Shown piece by piece: positions 28,294 to 36,466 of a stretch of DNA of 64,000 bases. Position 1 is the first letter of the stretch; the number at the start of each line of letters is the position of its first letter. This DNA comes from Affinundibacterium flavidum (lineage in GTDB: Bacteria; Pseudomonadota; Gammaproteobacteria; Burkholderiales; Burkholderiaceae_D): contig NZ_JACOGA010000012.1 of the NCBI RefSeq assembly GCF_014284175.1, positions 62,001 to 126,000 of the forward strand, written 5' to 3'. The position numbers and the translations under genes are program-made. Below the pieces are notes generated by a model that was not told the origin of the DNA, made no database searches, and saw only the letters and a list, made by a program, of their open reading frames with translations.

Positions 28294-31200
28294 ATGATCG
28301 CTATGATCTCTACGTATAGTCTGACAAAATTCACCCGAAATTTCTGGCTAACTCTAGCCATGATTTTGGCGTTTTCAATTGCGTTTACTATCTACGTCCA
28401 AGCCGAGAAAAAAGTTGATATCGCCAATGAACAGCGTTTCGCTGCCCATGCATTAGGGAATGAAATGCGTCAATCATCGGATGATTTGACGCGCATGGCT
28501 CGTGCCTATGCGACTTCGGGTATGCCGATTTATCGTCAATATTACGATGAAATACTGGCAATCCGAGACGGTCGTGCCGAGCGCCCTTTGAATTACCATG
28601 AGATTTATTGGGATTTGGTATTGTCCGATAATCAAAGGCCTCGACCATCGAGCGGCGAGAAAATCTCTTTTCAAGACCTGATCCGTCAGGCAAAAATCAG
28701 CGAAGCAGAATATCAAAAGCTGACTTTAGCATTGGCAAATTCTAACCGCCTTAGTCTGCTCGAACGCCAGGCGATGGATCTGGTGGAGGCGCTACGTGAT
28801 GGCAGTACGTCTTCGACTATCAAACCCTTAGCGCTATTGACCAGTGAAGACTATAGGGTGACCAAGGCCAGCATTATGTGGCCAATCGCTGAATACCATC
28901 AGATGATGGAGGCGCGTACCCTGGAGGCAGTGAAACACGCGCAGCAAGTAGCCTATCAATTACGCCTGTTAGTCATGGTGATTTGCGTATTGATGGTGAT
29001 TTTACTGTGGCGAGCTTATCAAAGTTTTCAATTGACCTTGGGTGCGCCTGTCGCGGAGTTGCGTGCGCATCTCGATAAACTGGGCCGAGCGGACTTTTCC
29101 GAACCCATCCAGATTCCAAAACAGGCAGAAAAAAGTGTGCTAGGTTTGATTTCGATTGCGCATACAGCTTTAGCAAACACAGAACAACAACGGCAGCAAA
29201 CGGAACTACGCAATCAACGATTGACCCAATTTTATAATGTACTGAGTCAGTGCAATCAGGCGATCGTCCGTAGCCATTCCGAATATGAATTGTTGCAGCA
29301 AATCTGTAACGATATGGTGCAATATGCAGGTATCAGAATGGCATGGGTAGGTCTACTCGATACCGAACAAAAAACGATACTGCCGCTTGCTGCCTATGGC
29401 ACTGGGGTTGAAATTCTAGAGCACAAGAGTTTTGAGATGGCCGCCCCAGTTGCGCCAACGGTGCAGCCTGATTTTGGACAAAGCCTTTATCTGCAGACCT
29501 TCAGTGATACGGTTCAACAGGCGCGCGCCAGCTGGGTGCAAGATTGGGCGACAGAATTGGCAGATCCAGAATGGCGTGCCTTAGGGCAGCAATATGGCTG
29601 GGCTGCATCGGCGGCGATTCCTTTATTTAAGAACGGTGCAGTGTACGGTGTGATCAATTTGTACGCCGGCAGCAGCTACGCGTTTGACGAAGAAATTCAA
29701 ACTCTTTTGGTTGAGATGGCAATGGACTTGAGTTTCGCTCTCAATCGTTACGAGTTAGAAATGAGTCGCAAGCGCTCACGTCAAATGGAAGCTTTGCGTA
29801 GTTTCATGTTGGAACAAATTAATGCTGAAAAATCTTTAGAGAATTTGTTTTACGAAGTTGTAAAGCATCTGGAAACAATGATGCCTGGCAGTCTATGTTC
29901 TATCGTTTTACTTGATCCAGATGGCGTGCATTTGCGTATTGGTGCGATGCCGGATTTCCCTGAGTTTTTTGTCAAAGCGATAGAAGGGCAGGCGATAGGC
30001 GATGGCATAGGCTCTTGTGGTCACGCGATGTTTACCGGTCAACGTACCATCGTGGAAGAAATTCAAAGCCATCCTTATTGGTGCGATTTTAAAGAGTTAG
30101 CCCTAAGCGCGAAGCTGGCTGCTTGTTGGTCAGAGCCTATTCGCTCTGCGAATAAACAAGTATTAGGTGCTTTTGCAATCTATCACGCGGTACCAACGAA
30201 ACCTGAAACGTGGCATATCAGTTTATTGGAAATGGCTGCGCACTTTTTAGCCCTGGCGATCGCCAAAGACAGGACCGAAAGTAAATTGCGCAAGCTGTCA
30301 CAAGCTGTCGAGCAAAGTCCGAATATCATTATCATTACCGATACCGAAGCTCGCATTGAATATGTGAATCAAGCCTTTGTAGAAAAAACTGGTATGAATT
30401 TGGAGCAAGTGACGGGACAGACGCCGAGCATATTGCAATCTGGCAAAACGCCTTCATTTGTCTATGAGGAAATGTGGGAACACTTGCGTAAAGGTGAAAG
30501 TTGGCAAGGTGAATTGACGAATCTCTATAAAGACGGCAAGGAAACGATAGAGCTCGCGCATATTTCCCCCGTGCGTGATGGGAATGGTGTGGTCACGCAT
30601 TTCTTGTCGCTACAAGAAGATATTACCGACAAAAAACGGACTGAAGAAAGAATCCAATACTTAGCACATTACGATGTGCTAACAGGCTTGCCGAATCGCG
30701 TCTTGTTAGAAGAGCGCGCGCAGTTTGCATTGAGCTCGGCCAAGCGTAAAGCGGCTTCGGTAAGCCTGATATTTTTCGATCTGGATCACTTTAAGAATAT
30801 CAACGATTCATTGGGGCACAGTACCGGTGACGCGCTCTTGATTGAACTGTCACGTCGCTTGCGTGACGTATTGCGCGAAGACGATATTATTTCGCGCTTG
30901 GGTGGTGATGAATTTATTTTGTTGTTATCGGGTGTGGATGAGATCGGTGCAGAACGTGTGGCCGAGAAGCTTTTACAAACCGTGAATCAAAGTTATCTGG
31001 TCGGTCAATATGATTTGAATGTGTCTGCCTCCATCGGCATTGCGGTCTATCCTGAAGATGGTGAAGATCTTGAAACTTTGTTACGCAATGCGGATACGGC
31101 AATGTATAGAGCCAAGCAAGATGGGCGAAATAATTTCCGTTTCTTTACGCAAGAAATGCAGGCGCGATCTGGTCGTCATTTAGAGTTGGTGAATGCCTTG

Positions 31201-31941
31201 CGGTATGCCTTGGAAAGACAGCAATTGCAAGTCGTGTATCAACCACAAATAGATCTGGAAAGTGGTCGCGTTATCGGTACCGAAGCTTTGCTACGTTGGC
31301 ACCATCCTGAACTGGGGACGATTTCTCCGGCCGAATTTATTCCTGTTGCCGAAGAGACGGGCTTGATTTTGACTATCGGTGAATGGGTCTTGCGCACTGC
31401 GGTAATGCAGACCCAGCAATGGCATGCGCTAGGCTGGAATCACTTGAGTATCGCGGTGAATCTGTCGGCGATACAATTTAGACATACGGATTTACCTGGC
31501 ACAGTTTCGCAAATCTTAGAGGCTGCCCAGTTAGCAGCGCATTTCTTGGAATTGGAATTAACTGAAGGAGTCGCAATGACCGACCCTGCGGGTGCGATTG
31601 CGATCATGAACGATTTGCATAGGCGTGGGGTACGCATGGCAATCGATGATTTTGGAACAGGCTATTCTTCACTCAGTTATTTGAAAAAATTCAAAGTCTC
31701 CAAGCTGAAAATTGATCAATCCTTTATTCGCGACATCAGCAGCGATCCAGAAGACAAAGCGATTATTCGCGCCATCATCAGTATGGCAAAAACTTTGGGT
31801 TTGCAAACGATAGCAGAGGGAGTGGAAACTGAAGAGCAGTTAAACTTTTTGAGCGAGCAAGCGTGCGATGAAGTGCAGGGGTATTTCTTCGCTCGTCCAA
31901 TGGCTGCGACGCAGTTTGAAGAGTTCATGCGTCAGCGTTAG
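28294..31941 (+). CDS. GAF-GAF-PAS-GGDEF-EAL dual c-di-GMP enzyme
   Basis: About 1,215 residues from ATG 28294; another ATG lies at 28303 and a TTG at 28258, and none has a good ribosome site. Layout: a TM segment near 20-35, a periplasmic sensor region to about 225, a second TM near 230, then two GAF domains (about 310-470 and 500-660), a PAS (about 665-790), GGDEF and EAL. GGDEF is intact at about residue 870 (SRLGGDEF), with the inhibitory RxxD site (REDD) five residues before it. The EAL is intact at about 995 (GTEALLRWHHP), with LELTEG, DDFGTGYSS and KIDQSFI. It should both make and degrade c-di-GMP in response to redox, gas or small-ligand input. Orphan gene. Confidence 0.92.
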   Translation: MIAMISTYSLTKFTRNFWLTLAMILAFSIAFTIYVQAEKKVDIANEQRFAAHALGNEMRQSSDDLTRMARAYATSGMPIYRQYYDEILAIRDGRAERPLNYHEIYWDLVLSDNQRPRPSSGEKISFQDLIRQAKISEAEYQKLTLALANSNRLSLLERQAMDLVEALRDGSTSSTIKPLALLTSEDYRVTKASIMWPIAEYHQMMEARTLEAVKHAQQVAYQLRLLVMVICVLMVILLWRAYQSFQLTLGAPVAELRAHLDKLGRADFSEPIQIPKQAEKSVLGLISIAHTALANTEQQRQQTELRNQRLTQFYNVLSQCNQAIVRSHSEYELLQQICNDMVQYAGIRMAWVGLLDTEQKTILPLAAYGTGVEILEHKSFEMAAPVAPTVQPDFGQSLYLQTFSDTVQQARASWVQDWATELADPEWRALGQQYGWAASAAIPLFKNGAVYGVINLYAGSSYAFDEEIQTLLVEMAMDLSFALNRYELEMSRKRSRQMEALRSFMLEQINAEKSLENLFYEVVKHLETMMPGSLCSIVLLDPDGVHLRIGAMPDFPEFFVKAIEGQAIGDGIGSCGHAMFTGQRTIVEEIQSHPYWCDFKELALSAKLAACWSEPIRSANKQVLGAFAIYHAVPTKPETWHISLLEMAAHFLALAIAKDRTESKLRKLSQAVEQSPNIIIITDTEARIEYVNQAFVEKTGMNLEQVTGQTPSILQSGKTPSFVYEEMWEHLRKGESWQGELTNLYKDGKETIELAHISPVRDGNGVVTHFLSLQEDITDKKRTEERIQYLAHYDVLTGLPNRVLLEERAQFALSSAKRKAASVSLIFFDLDHFKNINDSLGHSTGDALLIELSRRLRDVLREDDIISRLGGDEFILLLSGVDEIGAERVAEKLLQTVNQSYLVGQYDLNVSASIGIAVYPEDGEDLETLLRNADTAMYRAKQDGRNNFRFFTQEMQARSGRHLELVNALRYALERQQLQVVYQPQIDLESGRVIGTEALLRWHHPELGTISPAEFIPVAEETGLILTIGEWVLRTAVMQTQQWHALGWNHLSIAVNLSAIQFRHTDLPGTVSQILEAAQLAAHFLELELTEGVAMTDPAGAIAIMNDLHRRGVRMAIDDFGTGYSSLSYLKKFKVSKLKIDQSFIRDISSDPEDKAIIRAIISMAKTLGLQTIAEGVETEEQLNFLSEQACDEVQGYFFARPMAATQFEEFMRQR

Positions 31942-32005
31942 ATTTGAATGAATTGAATCTTGCAAACTGCGTTTCACAAAACTAGCACAACATATCGAGC
32001 TCAAT

Positions 32006-32042
32006 AAGCTGATCCAAACAAGCTGATCCAAACAAGCTGACC
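32006..32042. repeat. 14-bp tandem repeat
   Basis: The unit AAGCTGATCCAAAC occurs twice in full (32006-32019, 32020-32033) with a third partial copy to 32042. It lies in the short gap between the convergent c-di-GMP gene and the phosphofructokinase gene. Confidence 0.75.
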
Positions 32043-32074
32043 AAGTTAAATCGAACACGGCTTAATCCACAAAT

Positions 32075-33223
32075 CTAATCACCAAAGCAAATACCGATAT
32101 CACGTCCAGTTTGCAAGGTATCGCCATCGAGTGGAACACCCTTCATGCGTCCAGCCACTTCATCCAGATTCACATAATTTACATTAGGAAATGCCAGCGC
32201 CACCATAATCCCAGAGTAGCCTTCTTTTAAAGCCCGCACAGCTGCAGCGCCAAAACGCATGGCGGATAATCGATCAAAGGAGGTAGGGCTGCCGCCACGT
32301 AATAAATGACCTAGCACGACAGCACGCGCCTCTTTGCCTGTGATGGCCTCTAACTGATGAGCGAGTTGCTCGCCGATGCCGCCTAAGCGCTCTACACCGC
32401 CCAATTGCGCCTGTTCTTCCAGATAGCGCTGACCATCTTTTGGCTGCGCACCTTCTGCCACCACCACGATGCTGTAATGGCGACCGGCCTGTGTCCTTGC
32501 TTGAATTTTTTGCGCAATTTTTTCTACGTCATAAGCAATCTCTGGAATGAGAATCGCGTGTGCGGTACTTGCCATCCCTGCATGTAGTGCAATCCAACCG
32601 GCATAGCGTCCCATCACTTCGACCACCATAATCCGTCTGTGACTTTCAGCCGTGCTATGCAAACGATCGATGCAATCCGTTGCAAATGCCACTGCGGTAT
32701 CAAAACCAAAGGTGGTGTAAGTTTTGTCTAGATCATTATCGATAGTCTTAGGAACGCCGATGACGCGCAGACCTTGCGCGTAACCTTGTTGATGCAAGGC
32801 GTGGGCGATTGTGAGTGTGCCGTCGCCACCGATACAAATTAAAGCATCAATCTGCATTGCTCGTAGATGGCTGATGATGTCACCTGTACGATCAATTTCA
32901 GCTTGGCTGCCATCTGGCTGAGTCACCACGAAGCGCATAGGATTGCCGTGATTGGTGGTGCCGAGTATGGTGCCTCCTAAATGATTGATGCCGCGCACAT
33001 GATCTTTGTTGAGTGCAAAGACACCATCAACTGGAAAGCGATCTGGACGCAATATCCCATTGAATCCTTCACGAATACCGAAGCACTCCCAACCGCGTTG
33101 TAGTGCTGATAGTACGACCGCGCGGATGACTGCATTTAAGCCTGGCGCATCGCCACCGCCTGTGCTGATGGCGACGCGGCGTATTGGCTGTGACGGTGTG
33201 CTTTGATTGAGTGGTGAAGTCAT
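32075..33223 (-). CDS. pfkA: ATP-type 6-phosphofructokinase (group III-like)
   Basis: 382 residues from ATG 33223; an in-frame TTG at 33262 is also possible but overlaps the DUF2892 stop. PFK motifs: AISTGGGDAPGLNAVIRAVV, GGDG (Asp134-Gly135) and PKTIDND (Lys159, Asp162). Gly at the position equal to E. coli 104 is the ATP-type mark, and Lys at the 124-like position puts it in group III, like the Streptomyces ATP enzyme; PPi enzymes carry Asp at the first site. The active site is otherwise whole: HLGGTILGTT and EVMGRYAGW. It phosphorylates fructose-6-phosphate in glycolysis, fitting the maltose genes upstream. It follows the DUF2892 gene by 23 bases and probably shares its transcript. Confidence 0.88.
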   Translation of the reverse strand: MTSPLNQSTPSQPIRRVAISTGGGDAPGLNAVIRAVVLSALQRGWECFGIREGFNGILRPDRFPVDGVFALNKDHVRGINHLGGTILGTTNHGNPMRFVVTQPDGSQAEIDRTGDIISHLRAMQIDALICIGGDGTLTIAHALHQQGYAQGLRVIGVPKTIDNDLDKTYTTFGFDTAVAFATDCIDRLHSTAESHRRIMVVEVMGRYAGWIALHAGMASTAHAILIPEIAYDVEKIAQKIQARTQAGRHYSIVVVAEGAQPKDGQRYLEEQAQLGGVERLGGIGEQLAHQLEAITGKEARAVVLGHLLRGGSPTSFDRLSAMRFGAAAVRALKEGYSGIMVALAFPNVNYVNLDEVAGRMKGVPLDGDTLQTGRDIGICFGD

Positions 33224-33246
33224 GATAGGGTTTGCGGGTGTACAGT

Positions 33247-33435
33247 TTAGTCTTTGCTGCAAGTGGAAATACTAAATGGTAAGTAAGCCGGACAAAAACG
33301 GAAAGTGCCTGTCAATACGGGCACTATGCCGAGATATCCCCACATACCAATATAGCCAGTCGCAGCTGCGGCGATCAGTGATACACCAGCGACGATGCGA
33401 ATAATACGATCAGTGCTACCTACGTTGATTTTCAT
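33247..33435 (-). CDS. DUF2892 small membrane protein (YgaP C-terminal-like)
   Basis: 62 residues. The family's signature is complete: KINVGSTDRIIRIVAGVSL, a second hydrophobic segment ending in GIVPVLTGTFRFCPAYLPF, and the terminal ISTCSKD. The family is the membrane part of YgaP-type rhodaneses and often accompanies sulfur and persulfide genes. GGAG lies before the ATG. It sits in the order MBL hydrolase, DUF2892, phosphofructokinase, all on the minus strand; the gap to the MBL gene is about 165 bases with a tandem repeat. Confidence 0.85.
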   Translation of the reverse strand: MKINVGSTDRIIRIVAGVSLIAAAATGYIGMWGYLGIVPVLTGTFRFCPAYLPFSISTCSKD

Positions 33436-33557
33436 TTTATTCTCCAGCTTGGTGAATGTTGCTCATTGTTGCTCGGTGTTGCGGTGAAAAAAGATGAAAC
33501 AATCCCTAGAAAATCACGTGGAAACGCGAGCAAGTGCGACATTCAAATGCACTTGCC

Positions 33558-33612
33558 TAAGTCGCTTAGAGTCCGCTTAAAGTCTGCTATAAGGTCCGCT
33601 TTAAAGTCCGTT
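33558..33612. repeat. Degenerate 11-12 bp tandem repeat
   Basis: Four to five copies of an AGTCCGCTTAA-like unit run from 33558 to 33612 (variants with GTCTGCT, GGTCCGC and GTCCGTT). The last copy enters the 3' end of the MBL-hydrolase gene. Confidence 0.65.
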
Positions 33613-34461
33613 TAGGGGAATTTTAAGATAGCTGACTCCATTCTCTTCGGGCGGCGGTGGATTCCCCGCGCGGATATTAATTTGTACTGCCGGTAAAATT
33701 AATAAAGGCATTTCTAAACCTGCGTCACGTTTATTGCGCATGGCGACAAAGTCGTCGGCACTGATGCCTGCATGCACATGAATGTTTTTCTGTTTCTGTT
33801 CGGCGACCGTCGTCTCAAAACTGACTGCGCGACCGTTAGGCGGATAATCGTGGCACATAAAGAGCCGTGTAGTATCGGGCAATGCTAGCAATTTTTGAAT
33901 CGATTCAAATAGCATACGTGCATCGCCACCAGGAAAGTCACAGCGCGCCGTGCCCACATCGGGCATGAACATGGTGTCACCAACAAAGATCGCATCTTCG
34001 ATCTGATAGGCAATGTCGGCCGGCGTATGTCCTGGCACGAACAAGGCTTTTGCTTGTAATTTTCCAATCGAAAAAATGTCATCTGCAGCAAACAAATGAT
34101 CAAACTGCGAACCATCAACCGCAAACTCTGCTTCGAGATGGAAAAGCTTTTTGAAAACGCTTTGCACCCGATGGATATGCGCTCCTATCGCGATTTTTCC
34201 ACCTGCGCAGGTTTGCAAATAGTGCGCAGCCGAAAAATGATCAGCGTGTGCATGGGTTTCTAAGATCCAGCTGAGTTGCAATTGTTTGTCTTGCAGCGCT
34301 TGCAGCACCAGATCGGCGGAGTGGGTTTTGGTACGGCCGGATTTGTGATCGTAATCTAGCACCGGATCAATTATCGCTGCGTGCCCGCCGATTTCGTCGT
34401 ACACGAGATAAGTGATGGTGCAGGTGTTGGGGTCAAAAAAGCTTTGTATCTGAGGTTTCAT
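33601..34461 (-). CDS. MBL-fold hydrolase, persulfide dioxygenase (ETHE1/Blh)-like
   Basis: 286 residues. The metal motif is H70-x-H72-x-D74-H75 in ILETHAHADHF. The further ligands lie in VPGHTPADIAY (His), VGDTMFMPDVGTARCDFPGGDA (Asp) and MCHDYPPNG (His). The DVGTARCDFPGGDAR stretch is the mark of the ETHE1/Blh group, which oxidises glutathione persulfide or related species. Divergent from the TauE/SafE exporter, 189 bases away; DUF2892 follows on its own strand, a normal partner in hydrogen-sulfide detoxification operons. Function as a persulfide dioxygenase is by family. Confidence 0.85.
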   Translation of the reverse strand: MKPQIQSFFDPNTCTITYLVYDEIGGHAAIIDPVLDYDHKSGRTKTHSADLVLQALQDKQLQLSWILETHAHADHFSAAHYLQTCAGGKIAIGAHIHRVQSVFKKLFHLEAEFAVDGSQFDHLFAADDIFSIGKLQAKALFVPGHTPADIAYQIEDAIFVGDTMFMPDVGTARCDFPGGDARMLFESIQKLLALPDTTRLFMCHDYPPNGRAVSFETTVAEQKQKNIHVHAGISADDFVAMRNKRDAGLEMPLLILPAVQINIRAGNPPPPEENGVSYLKIPLNGL

Positions 34462-34517
34462 GCGGCTTCGGTGTCAACTAAATAGTGATGCTCAATCATA
34501 GCAAACCAGAACTCGAA

Positions 34518-34546
34518 CGCAAGCAGATTTCTTAGATCTGCGTGCG
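34518..34546. promoter_or_regulatory. Imperfect 11-bp inverted repeat in a divergent promoter
   Basis: CGCAAGCAGAT (34518-34528) and ATCTGCGTGCG (34536-34546) pair over 11 bases with one mismatch. The site lies midway between the MBL hydrolase and TauE/SafE genes and could be a shared operator. No regulator gene is adjacent. Confidence 0.4.
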
Positions 34547-34649
34547 AAACCACAGTCGTTCCGCTTTGATTTGATTTGGCACATAATGTGGCACCTTGTT
34601 TTTCTTTGTCGTATTTTCTTTGTCGTACTATGTGCACGAATTTTATTCA

Positions 34650-35459
34650 ATGAGTTTATTTGCGATATTGTTAGTGATCATGATTGGCATTACGGTTGGC
34701 TTGATCATGGGCTTAACCGGTGCTGGTGGTGGCATGCTGGCTGTACCTGCCTTGGTATATAGCCAAGGCTGGACTATGCAGGAAGCAATGCCAGTGGCCT
34801 TGCTAGCAGTGAGCCTGGGCGCTCTGATTGGTGCGATTGACGGACTACGTCGGCACCAGGTTCGTTACAAAGCGGCATTGCTCATGGCAGTGGCAGGCGC
34901 ACCGATGACCTCGCTAGGCGTGTTCGTCGCGAGCCAGCTTTCTCAACAAATGTTGATGTTGGCGTTTGCTGCGGTGTTGTTGATTGTCGTGATGCGCTTA
35001 GTTTTACAAGCAAGGGCAGGAGCCAGTGCAGCGGTCAGAACCGATGCGATGGCGATGGTCAATCAGCAAACGGGTAAATTTGACTGGAGTTGGGCGACCG
35101 CTGCGATCATTGGCCTGATTGGTGCCTGCGCGGGATTCGCTACCGGTTTATTGGGCGTTGGTGGTGGATTTATTATCGTGCCCTTGTTGCGCCATTTTTC
35201 GAATTTAAGCATGCAAAGTGCCGCCGCCACTTCGCTGATGGTGATCGCTTTGGTAGGGGCTGTTGCGGTCACATCCGCAGTTTCACATGGTATACATTTA
35301 CCCATATTGTTTTCGACCGTGTTTGCGGCTGCATCCGTGATTGGAGTCGCCTACGGTCGAAAAATTGCGAATCGCTTAGATTCGATGACTGTGCAACTAA
35401 TTTTTGCGGCACTGCTCTGCGGTGTAGCGATCAGTTTTTTAATCAAAGCAATTTACTGA
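34650..35459 (+). CDS. TauE/SafE-family sulfite/anion exporter
   Basis: 269 residues from ATG 34650. An in-frame TTG at 34596 would add residues that look like a duplicated Phe-rich stretch (a TTTCTTTGTCGTA unit occurs twice there), and neither start has a good ribosome site. Eight or so membrane segments. The two halves each carry the glycine motif: GLTGAGGGMLAVPALV and GLLGVGGGFIIVPLL. TauE/SafE proteins export sulfite, sulfoacetate or related anions. Divergent from the persulfide-dioxygenase-like gene, whose sulfite product this exporter could remove. Confidence 0.85.
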   Translation: MSLFAILLVIMIGITVGLIMGLTGAGGGMLAVPALVYSQGWTMQEAMPVALLAVSLGALIGAIDGLRRHQVRYKAALLMAVAGAPMTSLGVFVASQLSQQMLMLAFAAVLLIVVMRLVLQARAGASAAVRTDAMAMVNQQTGKFDWSWATAAIIGLIGACAGFATGLLGVGGGFIIVPLLRHFSNLSMQSAAATSLMVIALVGAVAVTSAVSHGIHLPILFSTVFAAASVIGVAYGRKIANRLDSMTVQLIFAALLCGVAISFLIKAIY

Positions 35460-35520
35460 TTGGTCGGTTGTTGATGTAAAGTTGAGTTTTTAATTTGAGA
35501 AGTTATTTACTTAAATATTT

Positions 35521-36420
35521 ATGCAATTAAAAACACTACTTAGCCGTCACAAAAAAGATCTGGCACTCTTGATAGGCAACGGCATTAATCGCTATAACAG
35601 CCATGCCAGCAATAACTCTTGGGATGCTTTGTTGACACAATTGGCGCAACAGCATCTGCCAGAATTCGGCAAACAATTACCGCCGGGAATGTCGCTTACC
35701 GAGTTTTACGACGTATTGGATCTAGGTTTGCGTGGACAAGCAAGCTCGAAAAAGACGCCGGGCTTGCAACAGCAATTTTGCGATTTGATGGCAGATTGGC
35801 GGGCGATGCCGCAACATGCTTATGTGATGGCATGGGCTCAGAAACATGCAAGTCCTGTATTGACGACCAACTTTGAACAGTGCTTAAGCGACGCGATTGG
35901 TGGCAAAGCATTTATCGGCAAAGGCGCCAGTTTCACTGATTTTTATCCTTGGGAAGCATATTTTTCGACCGAGGAATTAAGTGAGCCTTGCGCAGGATTT
36001 GGCATTTGGCACATCAATGGTATGCAGAAATATCATCGCAGCATACGACTTGGTTTGACACACTACATGGGCTCGGTTGAACGGGCGCGCGTGCGTCTGC
36101 ACAAGGGCAGTGGCCGATTATCTGCGGGTGGCGCAATACACGCTTGGGATGGCGCGAACACTTGGCTGCAGATCTTATTTCATCGCCCGTTGGCAATCCT
36201 TGGTTTGGGCTTGGCTGAGAATGAAGTGTTCTTGCGTTGGTTGCTGATAGAACGGGCTAAGTATTACAAGGATTTTCCGGCACGCTTTCAACCTGCGTGG
36301 TTTGTGCACACAGAAAATGATCGCGACATCGGCAAACTGTATTTTTTAAAGGCAGTTGGGGTAGAAGCTTTTGCCGTTCCTGATTATGATGCAATCTATG
36401 GTGAAAGCACTTGGACTTGA
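35521..36420 (+). CDS. Stand-alone SIR2-like protein
   Basis: 299 residues. The Rossmann-type opening KDLALLIGNGINR (about 12-24) is the family's NAD site. TTNFE (115-119) holds the asparagine, and GIWHINGMQKYHRSIRLG holds His164, the residue that in SIR2-type enzymes drives NAD chemistry. It is followed by THYMGSVERAR. The rest is helical; no second domain and no membrane segment are visible. Similar folds occur in SIR2 defence effectors that hydrolyse NAD. The function here is unknown. It lies 62 bases after the TauE gene and 47 before the c-di-GMP gene; there is no clear ribosome site. Confidence 0.65.
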   Translation: MQLKTLLSRHKKDLALLIGNGINRYNSHASNNSWDALLTQLAQQHLPEFGKQLPPGMSLTEFYDVLDLGLRGQASSKKTPGLQQQFCDLMADWRAMPQHAYVMAWAQKHASPVLTTNFEQCLSDAIGGKAFIGKGASFTDFYPWEAYFSTEELSEPCAGFGIWHINGMQKYHRSIRLGLTHYMGSVERARVRLHKGSGRLSAGGAIHAWDGANTWLQILFHRPLAILGLGLAENEVFLRWLLIERAKYYKDFPARFQPAWFVHTENDRDIGKLYFLKAVGVEAFAVPDYDAIYGESTWT

Positions 36421-36466
36421 TTTGAATGACGCTAAAAGCGTCTAAACTCTGTGAGAGTGATCGTCT

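Noticed and set aside
34573..34592. Sigma-54 promoter upstream of the TauE/SafE gene
   Set aside because: TGGCAC is present but the -12 element is not TTGC at the required spacing.
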